Made by a program: the position numbers and the translations under genes. Shown one piece after another: positions 1 to 7,509 of a stretch of DNA of 64,000 bases. The DNA lies in assembly GCA_037127315.1 (NCBI GenBank), contig JBBBDQ010001122.1:5845001-5909000 (forward strand). The letters run 5' to 3'. Below the pieces are notes generated by a model, which worked only from the letters and a program-made list of their open reading frames with translations, did no database searches and was not told the DNA's origin. Origin of the DNA: Ascarosepion bandense (Eukaryota > Mollusca > Cephalopoda > Sepiida > Sepiidae). Position 1 is the first letter of the stretch. Each line of letters begins with the position of its first letter.

Positions 1-2
1 CA

Positions 3-719
3 CTGCGCCTCCTTGGTCTCACACTTTCAGCGGACCTCAAATGGAATGACTATATCGAATCCATTGCTAAATCCGCTGCTATGAAAGTCAGTTCTCTGTG
101 TAGGGCCTGGAAGTATTTTCCGCCTGAATCTATCCTGCACATTTATAAATCTACCATCTGCCCGTGCATTGAATACTGCTGCCATATCTGGTCGGGTGCC
201 CCTGCTGTTCTCCTCGGGCTTCTCGATAAGGTTCAGAGGAGGGTCTGTAATGTGATAGATACTGACTTGGTAGACCACCTGCAGTCTCTCTCCCACCGGC
301 GCGACGTGGCTTCCCTGTGTCTCTTCTATAAATACTTTCACGGCTTCTGCTCCGATGAACTTAGATCACTAGTGCCCCCTAAATACAAATTTGAACGAGA
401 TACTAGATTAGTAACTAGATCCCACCCTTTTACAGTGAAACCGATAAAATGCAGCCGTAACTTCTACTCCAACAGTTTCTTTCCTCGCACTTCCCGACTG
501 TGGAATTCTCTTCCAAACGATTGCTTCCCCGACGGCTACAATCTCCAGGAGTTTAAATGTAAGGTCAATAGACACCTCCTAACACTAACCTGCTCCCGTT
601 CTATCAAACACTCTTCCCATCTGCCCAACCCTCATCCTCGGTATCCTTACTCATCTGTCACTTTCCTCCTGACATTCCCTATGTCTAACCACTCCTTCTC
701 TTTACCTTCCCCTATGTAG
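3..719 (+). CDS. LINE reverse transcriptase, C-terminal part (5' truncated by window edge)
   Basis: The frame is open from position 3 to the stop at 717-719. It encodes the region after the RT catalytic core of a Jockey/CR1-superclade non-LTR retrotransposon. Visible signatures are the LGLTLSADLKWNDYI block right at the window start, which is typical of the segment following the YADD motif in these LINEs. It is followed by a Y-x2-T-I-C-P-C-I-E-Y-C block and a terminal SRLWNSLPN motif near residue 140 of the part after position 81. The catalytic motifs lie outside the window. The usual end of such proteins is a short basic tail, as here. The 3' UTR and A-rich tail follow within 55 bases, so this is a genuine element 3' end. 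The reading frame carries no stop, so the insertion may be young. Clade assignment is from memory of the family; whether the whole element is intact cannot be judged. Confidence 0.8.
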   Translation: MRLLGLTLSADLKWNDYIESIAKSAAMKVSSLCRAWKYFPPESILHIYKSTICPCIEYCCHIWSGAPAVLLGLLDKVQRRVCNVIDTDLVDHLQSLSHRRDVASLCLFYKYFHGFCSDELRSLVPPKYKFERDTRLVTRSHPFTVKPIKCSRNFYSNSFFPRTSRLWNSLPNDCFPDGYNLQEFKCKVNRHLLTLTCSRSIKHSSHLPNPHPRYPYSSVTFLLTFPMSNHSFSLPSPM

Positions 720-771
720 CCCCATGCGCAATAGTGGCAGTGGAATGCCTTGCTTGGGGTGAGATGATTAA
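720..771 (+). mobile_element. 3' UTR and tail of the LINE at 3-719
   Basis: This is a short 3' end with a conserved GCCTTGCTTGGGGTGA block followed by A(11). The same terminal block recurs at 2,940-3,003, 6,842-6,880 and, more diverged, 13,240-13,312. The window therefore holds at least four 3' ends of one LINE family, all but this one severely 5' truncated. Confidence 0.75.
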
Positions 772-1631
772 AAAAAAAAAGGTAGACAATAATTTTTAAC
801 AGCAAATTGGATTTTACAAATTTAGTTCAATCTAATTCTCATTTTGATTGAGCAATATTGACAAACCTACAAGCATATTGTTTAACTTCTTCCAACTACC
901 ACTCTTTAATTTTCTAAATATCCATGAATTCATCTTATATTTTCAAAATAAATCATTTTCACCATTTATTTTAAAATATAATCTTAAGAACAGTATTTTT
1001 CTGAAACATGAAAATTTTTGTGTAGTGATATAATGCTTTTATAAACCATTGTAATAACAAAATTACAATAATAATCTAAACTTAATGCTTAGTTAAACAT
1101 AGAATTTAAAATTTGTAGTCTCTAATATTAATTCGTAATAAATTATTCTGAAAATAAATATTAATTTTTATTGTCAATTGAAATTAATAGTCAGTCAGTA
1201 ATATTGATCTGTATTTTAATCAAACATCAACATTAATTCGCCAATAAATTGTTTTTAGGTTCTGTTGTTATGTTCTTCAAATTAGAAATTGTATTTTAAT
1301 TAATCACCACAGACTATGTAACAATGTCTCCCTTATTGAGGAGGTTTGGCTAGTTTTGAAAGTTTTAAAACTCTTCAGGTCAATATCAGCACCATCACTT
1401 GATAAGACACAAGAAAGGTTGAAACAAAAAAGCTACTTTTGTGGTAATATTATAACATACTTATGTAATAAATTTTAATAAATATTATTCACTCTACTTT
1501 CTATTTAGTACTTTTTTAAGAATAGTTTTTTTTTATACAGAATTTTATTCCATCCATACCTACCCTATACTTGAGAGAGTATGTGTGTATGTATATATAT
1601 ATATATATATATATTCATATAGATAGGTGTG
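772..1631. other. AT-rich intergenic stretch
   Basis: No coding, RNA or repeat feature is recognised beyond A/T-rich sequence and a short (TA)n run at about 1,590-1,614. The small open frame around 848-1,033 is low-complexity and has no support. Confidence 0.6.
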
Positions 1632-1677
1632 AGTTTGCAACCCTGGGTTTCACGCTCTTGTGATCATCAGACAAACT
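1632..1677 (-). ncRNA. Type I hammerhead ribozyme, Penelope/retrozyme type
   Basis: On the minus strand the order is stem I 5' strand AGTTTGT (1,677-1,671), core CTGATGA (1,670-1,664), a 12-nt stem-loop II (1,663-1,652), core GAAA (1,651-1,648), a minimal stem III ACC/GGT, a GUU cleavage triplet ending at 1,639, and the stem I 3' strand GCAAACT (1,638-1,632). Stem I pairs over 7 bp with a single G-U. Stem II is weak, with a U-U and an A-C mismatch, so activity may be reduced. Tiny stem III is the hallmark of hammerheads carried by Penelope-like elements and animal retrozymes. The palindrome at 1,678-1,700 lies next to it. Confidence 0.65.
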
Positions 1678-1795
1678 GACCAATTTTTTAAAAAATTGGT
1701 TATATGTAGGGTTGCGTATATTCATGTATTTTTGTGGAAGTGGGAGAAAATCTGTCATCATGACAGACACACACACACACACACACACACATATA

Positions 1796-1865
1796 TTCAG
1801 AAGTTTCAAGGTTGCAGTTCTTACAATAGTGCAGAAAATCGATTATATATATATATATATATATT
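1796..1865 (+). mobile_element. Internal fragment of the small Helitron family
   Basis: The sequence from 'attcagaagtttcaagg' to the (TA)n run matches the middle of the complete copy at 13,666-14,406 (there around 13,940-14,010). Only about 70 bases remain. An (ATA)n/(AAT)n tract follows to about 1,890. Confidence 0.6.
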
Positions 1866-2172
1866 AATAATAATAATAATAATAATTATTAAACCGACTC
1901 TGTGTGTATTCCAATCTCAAAATTTTATAGAAGGGACTTTCTAAGACTATGAATGACCAGCAGAATCTAAATCCGTTATTGCCCTCTGCTATAAAGCTTT
2001 GGGCAAAGAGGGGGAAAAAAAAGAAAACTGCGTGGGACCGACAATACATACAGTTCCTCCCAGTAAAAAGAAAAAAAACCCTCTAACGGAACAAACAACC
2101 AGAAAAGAAAAGTGCTCGATACACACAACCGAAAAGTATTTAACTAGAAGGCAGTAACGCAGAGCAAACACA

Positions 2173-2271
2173 CTAACAAAATAGCAAGATCGCCAAGACC
2201 GACCGCGGTTTCGCACAACGGCTCGTCAGGGCGAAACCGCGGTCGGTCTTGGCGATCTTGCTATTTTGTTA

Positions 2272-2272
<1 letters not shown>
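2173..2272. repeat. 42-bp perfect palindrome with 16-nt loop
   Basis: Positions 2,173-2,214 are the exact reverse complement of 2,231-2,272, with loop 2,215-2,230. The arms include the GC-rich block gaccgcggtttcgc, striking against the AT-rich surroundings. The right arm abuts a (TA)n tract. Confidence 0.95.
2198..2232 (-). ncRNA. Hammerhead ribozyme core inside the palindrome
   Basis: On the minus strand: CTGACGA (2,229-2,223), a 10-nt stem-loop II (2,222-2,213), GAAA (2,212-2,209), stem III formed by ACC/GGT around a 2-nt loop, and a GUC cleavage triplet ending at 2,201. All invariant core positions are present. Stem II has only two clear pairs. Stem I is short (about 3 bp) unless it uses the palindrome arms, which could give a longer but interrupted helix. 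Confidence 0.5.

Positions 2273-2273
<1 letters not shown>

Positions 2274-2316
<43 letters not shown>
2274..2316. repeat. (TA)n microsatellite
   Basis: Pure TA dinucleotide run. A second run at 2,610-2,644 sits at the other side of the following inverted repeat. Confidence 0.95.
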
Positions 2317-2322
<6 letters not shown>

Positions 2323-2354
2323 GTGATGATCCACGTATACTGTCTTAATATGTA

Positions 2355-2606
2355 TAGGAAAGAATATTAAAAAGTTTTGAATTTAAAAATGTATTTTTGA
2401 ACAGTATTTGTTTATTTTTATTATTGTATTTTATATTTCAGACCACCCTCGGTCCTTCATCAGAAACAAGTGATTTTTAAATTTGAATTAGATGAACGTT
2501 TCTGATGAAGGACCGAGGGCGGTCTGAAATATAAAATACAATAATAAAAATAAACAAATAATGTGCAAAAATACATTTTTAAAATCAAAACTTTTTAATA
2601 TTCTTT

Positions 2607-2610
<4 letters not shown>
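2355..2610. repeat. Long imperfect inverted repeat (about 113-bp arms)
   Basis: Arm 2,355-2,467 is almost exactly reverse-complementary to 2,498-2,610, with a 30-nt AT-rich loop. Each arm contains, pointing outward, CTGATGAAGGACCGAGGG followed within 10 bases by TCTGAAA. This looks like the hammerhead-type 3' region of a Penelope-like element, but the bases after GAAA give no stem III or cleavage triplet. Both outer ends pass into TA-rich sequence. Confidence 0.8.
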
Positions 2611-2644
<34 letters not shown>

Positions 2645-2647
<3 letters not shown>

Positions 2648-3037
2648 CAAGATGTTTGTGTGTGTCTGTTTATCTGTCTGTATGTCCTTTATATAAATCC
2701 ACAATTTTTATCCGATTCTCACCAAACTTCACGCAAATATTCTTTAAGCTGAGTCTGAGCTCCAGGACCATGGATTAGTTTTAAAGAAGCTTTCATTACA
2801 AATTAATTGGAGTAGATAGACTAAACTATCGCCCAGTTCACACTCTACCCATGTCTATTGAACAGGTGAAGAGGCTCATCCCTTGTTCCCTGTTTAGGAT
2901 GTGATTTCTGGCTTTCTCTTTTCCAATCTTTTCACTCTTATGTAGCCCCCTGCACATCAGTGGCGTTACCGCCTTGCTCGGGGTGAAATGGTTAAAAAAA
3001 TAAAATACACCCAAGCAATGTTGGGCTATACAGTTAG
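2645..3037 (+). mobile_element. Small Helitron split by a LINE 3' end
   Basis: Positions 2,645-2,795 match the 3' half of the complete Helitron (ggcaagatgtttgtg through the 'tccaggaccatggattag' block). The Helitron 3' terminus with its GC hairpin and a degenerate CTRRT end (ttagt) resumes at about 3,004-3,037. The intervening 208 bases are a LINE tail, so the LINE inserted into the Helitron. Confidence 0.65.
2796..3003 (+). mobile_element. 5'-truncated LINE 3' end
   Basis: This is non-coding remnant ending in the family block gccttgctcggggtgaaatg and an A-rich tail, the same terminus as at 720-771. Its insertion point is inside the 3' end of the Helitron listed at 2,645-3,037. Confidence 0.65.
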
Positions 3038-3225
3038 TTTATTCAGAAGATTAAGTGAAATTATTAAACATTTAAAAAACATAGTTCATAGTTAAAGAGA
3101 ATTCTTTTACATGCAGTATGTTATGTTATGAGATGTTAAAAGTATAGAAATTGACCATTTTCTTTGGATTATCATAGGTTTGCTGAGGAAAGTATTGTTT
3201 CTTTTAGGAAAGGTGAGATTGAGAA

Positions 3226-3542
3226 GATGGATGTGCGTTGTGGTGCATTGGATATCGGCTTGGAATGAGAAATCGGGGAGCCGAGTTTGAACTCCAGTCG
3301 AATTCCTTGCATTCACTTACACGCAAATACCCTTGGGAAAGGTATTAATCCGTCTCTTCCCTCCAGTTATGGGTTAAATAAGAGAACAAACTGGGTTCTG
3401 TAGCCTTGGTCAGCAACCAGTCTACTGCAGAAAGCAATGGCAACCTACTGCGGGATAATCTTCTGCCCAGTCAGTCATGTCTCTTTCGAGACAAGATCGC
3501 TCAAAGCGTGTATCACGTATGGCACTTAACTGACTGACTGAC
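3226..3542 (+). mobile_element. tRNA-derived SINE, full length
   Basis: The tRNA-like head has an A box in tggtgcattggat and a B box in gagtttgaactcc. It is followed by the family body with the gggaaaggtattaatcc and gcaatggcaacctactg blocks, and ends cttaactgactgac. It is flanked by a 10-bp target-site duplication, agattgagaa, at 3,216-3,225 and 3,543-3,552. It inserted at the outer edge of the Gypsy 3' LTR. Confidence 0.85.
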
Positions 3543-3633
3543 AGATTGAGAAAAATTGATGAAATAAATAGAAGATAGTGTAAATGACGAGTTGATACTA
3601 GTATCCCATTGATATCGGTTTTATTCACTAACA
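3543..3633 (-). repeat. 3' LTR of the Gypsy-type element (end eroded)
   Basis: It aligns with the 5' LTR over most of its length (shared aatagaagatagtgtaaatg and gatatcggttttattcac). The outer end is degenerate and touches the SINE target-site duplication. Confidence 0.7.
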
Positions 3634-4340
3634 AAATACATGTGTAGTCACATTAGTTGCGGCACAGAGTAATGATCTAATTGAGTGGAGTGCATCAGGA
3701 AACATGTCTTCCCAATAGGATAGCTTCATGTTGCTAGAGTGTAGAGTTTTTTGAATGGCTTTCCATAAAGTGCCATTAAGTTTCTTAACTTGTCCATTAC
3801 CTTCGGGATGGTATCTACTTGTTCTCAAGGTAGCAATACCTTTCCCGTGTAGGAAGGTTTTAGTTTCTTCTGCAAGGAAGTCAGTGGCCCTGTCAGTATG
3901 TATCATATCAGGCATACCAAAATTGAAAATAGTTGGTTCAGGCAGCGGATAATGGTTCTGCTTGTCGTATCTTTGCAGGGAAAAGCAAAGGGAAAATGAG
4001 GGAACTTATCAATAATAGTGAGTAGGTATTTGTTGCCATGTATAGATGTTGGTAAATAGTCAATATTCAATCGTTGGAGAGGTAATATAACCTTTATGAG
4101 TGTCCCCTTGTTATTGTTGACAAATTTAGGCTTCAGGTACTGGCAGGAGGTGCAGGAGTTGACTACACTTTTTATTTGGTCCAAAGAGAATGGGAGGTTC
4201 CTTGTTCTTGTGAAGTGGCAAAGTCGTGTAATACCAGGATGGCATAACTGAATATTCAGATTACGAAGATCCTGCAAGGTGTGTGTGAGGGCAGAGATAT
4301 GAAAAAAGGTATCCGCAATACTTTTTTTGTTCCTGGACAA
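3628..4340 (-). pseudogene. Gypsy integrase, two overlapping frames
   Basis: The N-terminal part (4,340-3,903) contains the zinc-binding HHCC domain, with an LCHPGITRLCH stretch and the CTSC pair, followed by the first catalytic aspartate in NIDYL. The frame then shifts around 3,903-3,915 into the second part (3,915-3,628). That part has the second aspartate in HTDRATDF and the GNGQVKKLNGTLW block. In intact relatives the third catalytic residue, a glutamate, sits in that last block; here a lysine occupies it. The coding region runs directly into the LTR and stops in its first bases. Integration activity is therefore lost. Domain identity is clear from the motifs; lineage is inferred. Confidence 0.8.
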
Positions 4341-5330
4341 TAAATTATACTGAATTTAAACTGGGACAGTTCAATGCACCAACGACATTTTGTCATTTTT
4401 AATTTTTGATTTTCTTGTGTTGTCAAACATAAAACTAATGTTCTTTTGGTCAGTTATCACTTTGAAGTATCTGCCAAGTAGGAAGTGGCACCATTTGAAA
4501 TGCACTTACTCCGTTAGTAATGCCAAAAGGAAGATGAGTAAATTGATGTAATTTGCCACCTACCTCAAAAGCAGTGTACTTACAATCATTGAGACTTATT
4601 GGGATCTGGTGGTACGCAGACTTAAGAGCCAATGTAGAGAAGACATTATACTGGGCTATATCGTCAACCATTTTAGTGATGTTAGGCATAGGGTAGGCAT
4701 CCAGTTCAGTAAACCTGTTTATAGTAACACTGTAATTGATAACCATTCTTTTTTTATGGTTTTCATTAGAAGTCACTAAAACTTGAGGTCGCCAAGGAGA
4801 CAATGAACGCTCTATTATACCTTCTTTCAACATTCTAGCAGTTTCCTCCTTTATGAATTTATTATCGGCAATAGTATGATGGCAAGATTTAGTGGTAATC
4901 GGAATCGTCTTAGTAGAAAGGTGAGAAAAGAGAGGCGGGGGAGGAATGTTTATGGAAGGAAAAGAGTTGTTTCTGTTTACGGCTCCAATAATAAGTTCAT
5001 CTCCTGGATCATCGAATTTCATGGCTACTTTATTATATTTTTTCAGGATATCTTTTCTTATGATGATGTCAACAAAGAAATCTTTAATCACTTCTATAAT
5101 CGTGCCAGTATGTGTTTTATTTTTCAGGGAGATATCTACTATCGTCCCGCTAATAATCTTTGCATGTTGGTTTGGGTCTGCCAGAGCTATTTTGTTTTGC
5201 TTTGGTATAATGAAGAGGTTCAATTTTTTTGTAGTATTTTTACTAATAAAAGTTTCCCACACTACCAGAATCTACCATAGCATTGATGCTATAACCATTT
5301 ATTTTGAATTTAGTAAGCATAATATCCTTT
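4341..5330 (-). pseudogene. Gypsy protease - reverse transcriptase - RNase H remnant
   Basis: Immediately inside the SINE insertion the minus strand encodes the retropepsin active site MVDSGS (about 5,285-5,265). A single-base frameshift follows, then a frame running to 4,450. The latter carries the protease C-terminus, the linker and the first half of RT. It has a KEGIIERSLSPWRP block, and domain A reads STLALKSAYHQIPI, where the usual catalytic aspartate is alanine. The following LPFGITNGVSAFQ block is intact. Sequence then jumps to the C-terminal half of RNase H (VITDQK, then a frame-broken KNDKMS region at 4,440-4,345). The RT segment with the YxDD box and the start of RNase H are therefore deleted. 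The upstream end is cut by the SINE at 5,331-5,637. Confidence 0.8.
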
Positions 5331-5637
5331 GGATGTGCGTTGTGGTGCAGTGGATATCAGCTAGGAACGAGAAATCGGGAAGCCGAGTTCGAATTCCACT
5401 TGAATTCATTGCATTCACTTACGTGCAAATACCCTTGGTAAAGGTATTAATCCATCTCTTCCCTCCAGTTATGGGTTAAATAACAGGATAGATTGGGTTC
5501 TAAAGCCTTGGCTGACAACCACTCTACCGCAGAAAGCAATGGCAACCTACTGCAGGATAATCTTCTGCCCAGTCAGTCATGTCTCTTTCATGACATGATC
5601 GCCCAGGTGTGTTTCACGTATGGCACTTAACTGACTG
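5331..5637 (+). mobile_element. tRNA-derived SINE inserted into the Gypsy element
   Basis: Full-length copy with A box (tggtgcagtggat), B box (gagttcgaattcc) and the standard ctgactg end. A perfect 10-bp target-site duplication, aatatccttt, lies at 5,321-5,330 and 5,638-5,647. Homology with the right arm ends inside this SINE at about 5,509, which makes it the outer boundary of the inverted duplication. Confidence 0.92.
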
Positions 5638-5647
5638 AATATCCTTT

Positions 5648-6451
5648 GTCTCTGTCTGTAGTCAGGCAATAGCAGGCGGGGGAGAGTCAGTGTTGTACAA
5701 TGCAGCAGTTACAAAAGCTCTACATACTTTAGCCCAATGTCCTTTTTTTGACATTTTCTGCACTCGGCATTACACACTGGACACAACTGCCTGGGATGAC
5801 GTGAGTTTCCACAAAAGAAGCAGACTCTTTTAGATTGGACATTTTTCTGTACAGTAGCTAAACTGTCATTTTCCGAAGTGATTATGGTAACGGCCATTGT
5901 ATTATTACCTTGTTCATAGCATTCTGAGTGTTTTCCCACTTGTTCCAGTGATCTGGCCATTGCATACGTTTCTTGGAGTGTGAGGAAGGGTTTTTCTAGT
6001 AAGCGTTGTCGAATTGAGGAGGCGTTGATGCTGCTGATAAATGCGTCTCGTATGTATTGTTTTTTGTTTTCCTCAGTCGTCACTGCTTGGAAATTACAAG
6101 CTTTCGAGAATTTCTAATTGTTGCATAAAGGAATCGACACTCTGTGCTGGTTGCTGCTTAAGAGTTAAAAGCTGATGCTTATTGTATACAATTTTAGCAG
6201 GCTTGATGTATGTGTTGTCTAGGGCCTCCATAGCGCTATCGTAGTCCTTGGCATTGCTTATAATATCGTATACCAAGGCCGATATGCTGTTTATTAAAGC
6301 GAAGAAGTTCTGTCGGCTGTTTTCAATGTCACTGCTGCTATTGATAGTGTTCAAATAGTTTGTAAATGTTAGATTCCAGTGCTTATATAATTTTTCAGAG
6401 TTGGGATTTGTAGGCTCTACGTCGAACCTTTCAGGACACAGTAATCTGTCT
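5648..6451 (-). pseudogene. Gypsy gag (capsid-like region and zinc knuckles)
   Basis: The minus strand encodes a gag starting just inside the 5' LTR; the start codon is ATA in this copy but ATG in the right-arm copy. A first open part (6,354-6,094) carries an acidic/helical capsid-like segment. A frameshift near 6,100 leads to a second part (6,083-5,709). Its C-terminus has a first knuckle CFFCGNSRHPRQLC and a second, partly lost one starting CRKCQKK. The same frameshift exists in the inverted copy at 54,278-55,030, so gag was already broken before the duplication. Gag would package element RNA; no function is expected here. Confidence 0.75.
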
Positions 6452-6460
6452 ATCTTATTT

Positions 6461-6550
6461 TGTTAGTGAATAAAATTGAAGTAAATAGAAGATAGTGTAA
6501 ATGCCAAGTTGAGACCAGTATACCGTTGATATCGGTTTTATTCACTAACA
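6461..6550 (-). repeat. 5' LTR of the Gypsy-type element, 90 bp
   Basis: It begins TGTTAGTGAATAAAA and ends with the exact reverse complement TTTTATTCACTAACA, so the LTR itself has 15-bp perfect inverted termini with TG...CA ends. Its length is 90 bp. The right-arm counterpart is 54,181-54,270. Confidence 0.85.
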
Positions 6551-6841
6551 AAATACACGTGTAGTATTTACGAAGTCATGAGATCTAATGGCTGTCAGCC
6601 CTAGCAAGAAAGGGGGATCATTCATGGTTTCTTATAAGGTATAGGAGGCGATAACACTCATCAAAAAAGAAAGGTGATTTAAACTATAACAATTGATGTC
6701 AGCACTCTTGAAATTTTTCCATCTGAGTAAATATTTTTTTCTTTTGCATAGGCATGGCCTTTTTTAGGTTAAAATTGTGGTTGAATTTATTTTTGTGTAT
6801 GAACAGTGCATTTGTTAAATTATTATTTATAATACTGTATA

Positions 6842-6880
6842 CAGTACTGCCTTGCTTGGGGTGAAATGATTATAAAAAAT
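6842..6880 (+). mobile_element. LINE 3' terminal fragment
   Basis: The block tgccttgcttggggtgaaatg plus a short A-rich tail is the terminus of the LINE family at 720-771. The mirror copy in the right arm lies at about 53,858-53,896. Confidence 0.6.
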
Positions 6881-6912
6881 GTGTGTGTGTATATATTTAT
6901 TTATTTAGTCAT

Positions 6913-7060
6913 CTGCAGACAGATCTGTTTTGCTGTATCACAGCTCATCAGTATGGTTAGGCAGCCGATTGCTTTTTACCCAGGATTAAAACCCGACCAA
7001 ATTGGCATCAGTCAGCGATTCTACCTGAGCTATGGCCGCTCGGTAGAAGGAGACAGACTT
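6913..7060 (-). mobile_element. tRNA-like unit with degenerate hammerhead (minus)
   Basis: Read on the minus strand, a tRNA-like head (A box tagctcaggtagaat, B box ggttttaatcc; about 7,050-6,970) is followed by a hammerhead at 6,956-6,913. It has CTGATGA, stem II GCTG/CAGC, then AAAA where GAAA is required, stem III ACA/TGT and a GTC triplet. The G-to-A change at the invariant core guanosine should inactivate it. The right-arm counterpart keeps only the tRNA-like part. Confidence 0.65.
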
Positions 7061-7195
7061 TTTAGCATGTATATTATCATTATACACGCCCAATAGCTGA
7101 AAGTGTTCTAATTCTGATAAGAGGGGGAAAATTTAGAATAATTAAAATTATGAAATAAATTGAAATAATTACATTATACGTTATGAAATCAGCCT

Positions 7196-7504
7196 TTTTC
7201 TGATGTTGCACCTTTGACCTGGTGGATGAATATCCAACTGCTGTCAAATCAGTCAGATTTCAGTCTCGGCTTGAGGCAAAACTGTTAATCTAGCCACACT
7301 GAAGAGCTGTGATACAGTGAAACAGACCTGTCTGTGGATCGCGTATAATGATAATATATGTGCTAAAAAGTCTGGCTTCTCCCACCGAATACCCATAGCC
7401 CAGAGGTAGAATCGCCGACTGACGCCCATTCGGTCAGGTTTCAATCCTGGGTTAAAAAGCAATTGGAGTCTAAACGTACTGATGAGCTGTGAAACAGATC
7501 TGTC
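7196..7504 (+). mobile_element. Two tandem tRNA-like/hammerhead units (retrozyme-like)
   Basis: Unit 1 (about 7,196-7,332) has a tRNA-like head with B-box-like agatttcagtctcgg and ends at the hammerhead cleavage site after 7,332. Unit 2 (7,333-7,504) has an A box tagcccagaggtagaat and B box ggtttcaatcc, and ends with a second hammerhead (7,479-7,504) whose stem-loop II has collapsed by a short deletion. Cleavage at both GTC sites would release a 172-nt monomer. Direct hammerheads bounding a short non-coding monomer is the layout of retrozymes. An internal Pol III-type promoter in each unit is unusual. Confidence 0.7.
7294..7337 (+). ncRNA. Hammerhead ribozyme, all core residues present
   Basis: Stem I is CCACA (7,294-7,298) pairing with TGTGG (7,333-7,337), 5 perfect bp. 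Core CTGAAGA is 7,299-7,305, stem-loop II gctgtgatacagt 7,306-7,318 (4 bp, one G-U), core GAAA 7,319-7,322. Stem III is ACA/TGT with a 4-nt loop, and the GTC cleavage triplet ends at 7,332. This matches the CUGANGA...GAAA...NUH consensus. It is the best candidate for an active ribozyme in the window. The mirror copy at 53,387-53,430 has lost the core G. Confidence 0.8.
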
Positions 7505-7509
7505 TGTGG

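Larger units (their letters stand above)
1878..2272 (-). mobile_element. Non-autonomous hammerhead-bearing element (Penelope tail or retrozyme)
   Basis: Read on the minus strand, this segment starts with the palindromic hammerhead region (2,272-2,173) and continues about 300 bases of non-coding, T-rich sequence into an ATT microsatellite. It shows no RT. The combination of a self-complementary head with a hammerhead core and a short non-coding body matches the truncated, pseudo-LTR-bearing copies made by Penelope-like elements or the small retrozymes. Exact ends are uncertain. Confidence 0.4.
3543..6550 (-). mobile_element. Gypsy-type LTR retrotransposon (Mag-like), decayed
   Basis: Minus-strand order is 5' LTR (6,550-6,461), gag with zinc knuckles, a SINE insertion (5,637-5,331), protease, RT, an RNase H remnant, integrase, and 3' LTR (3,633-3,543). 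Gag-PR-RT-RH-IN order is that of Gypsy/Metaviridae. The very short LTRs and double-knuckle gag suggest the Mag lineage. The copy cannot function: it has frameshifts in gag and protease, a missing RT segment, a lost RT aspartate and a lost integrase glutamate. The 5' half of this same insertion is present inverted at 54,181-55,077, which shows that the insertion predates the inverted duplication. Confidence 0.8.
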
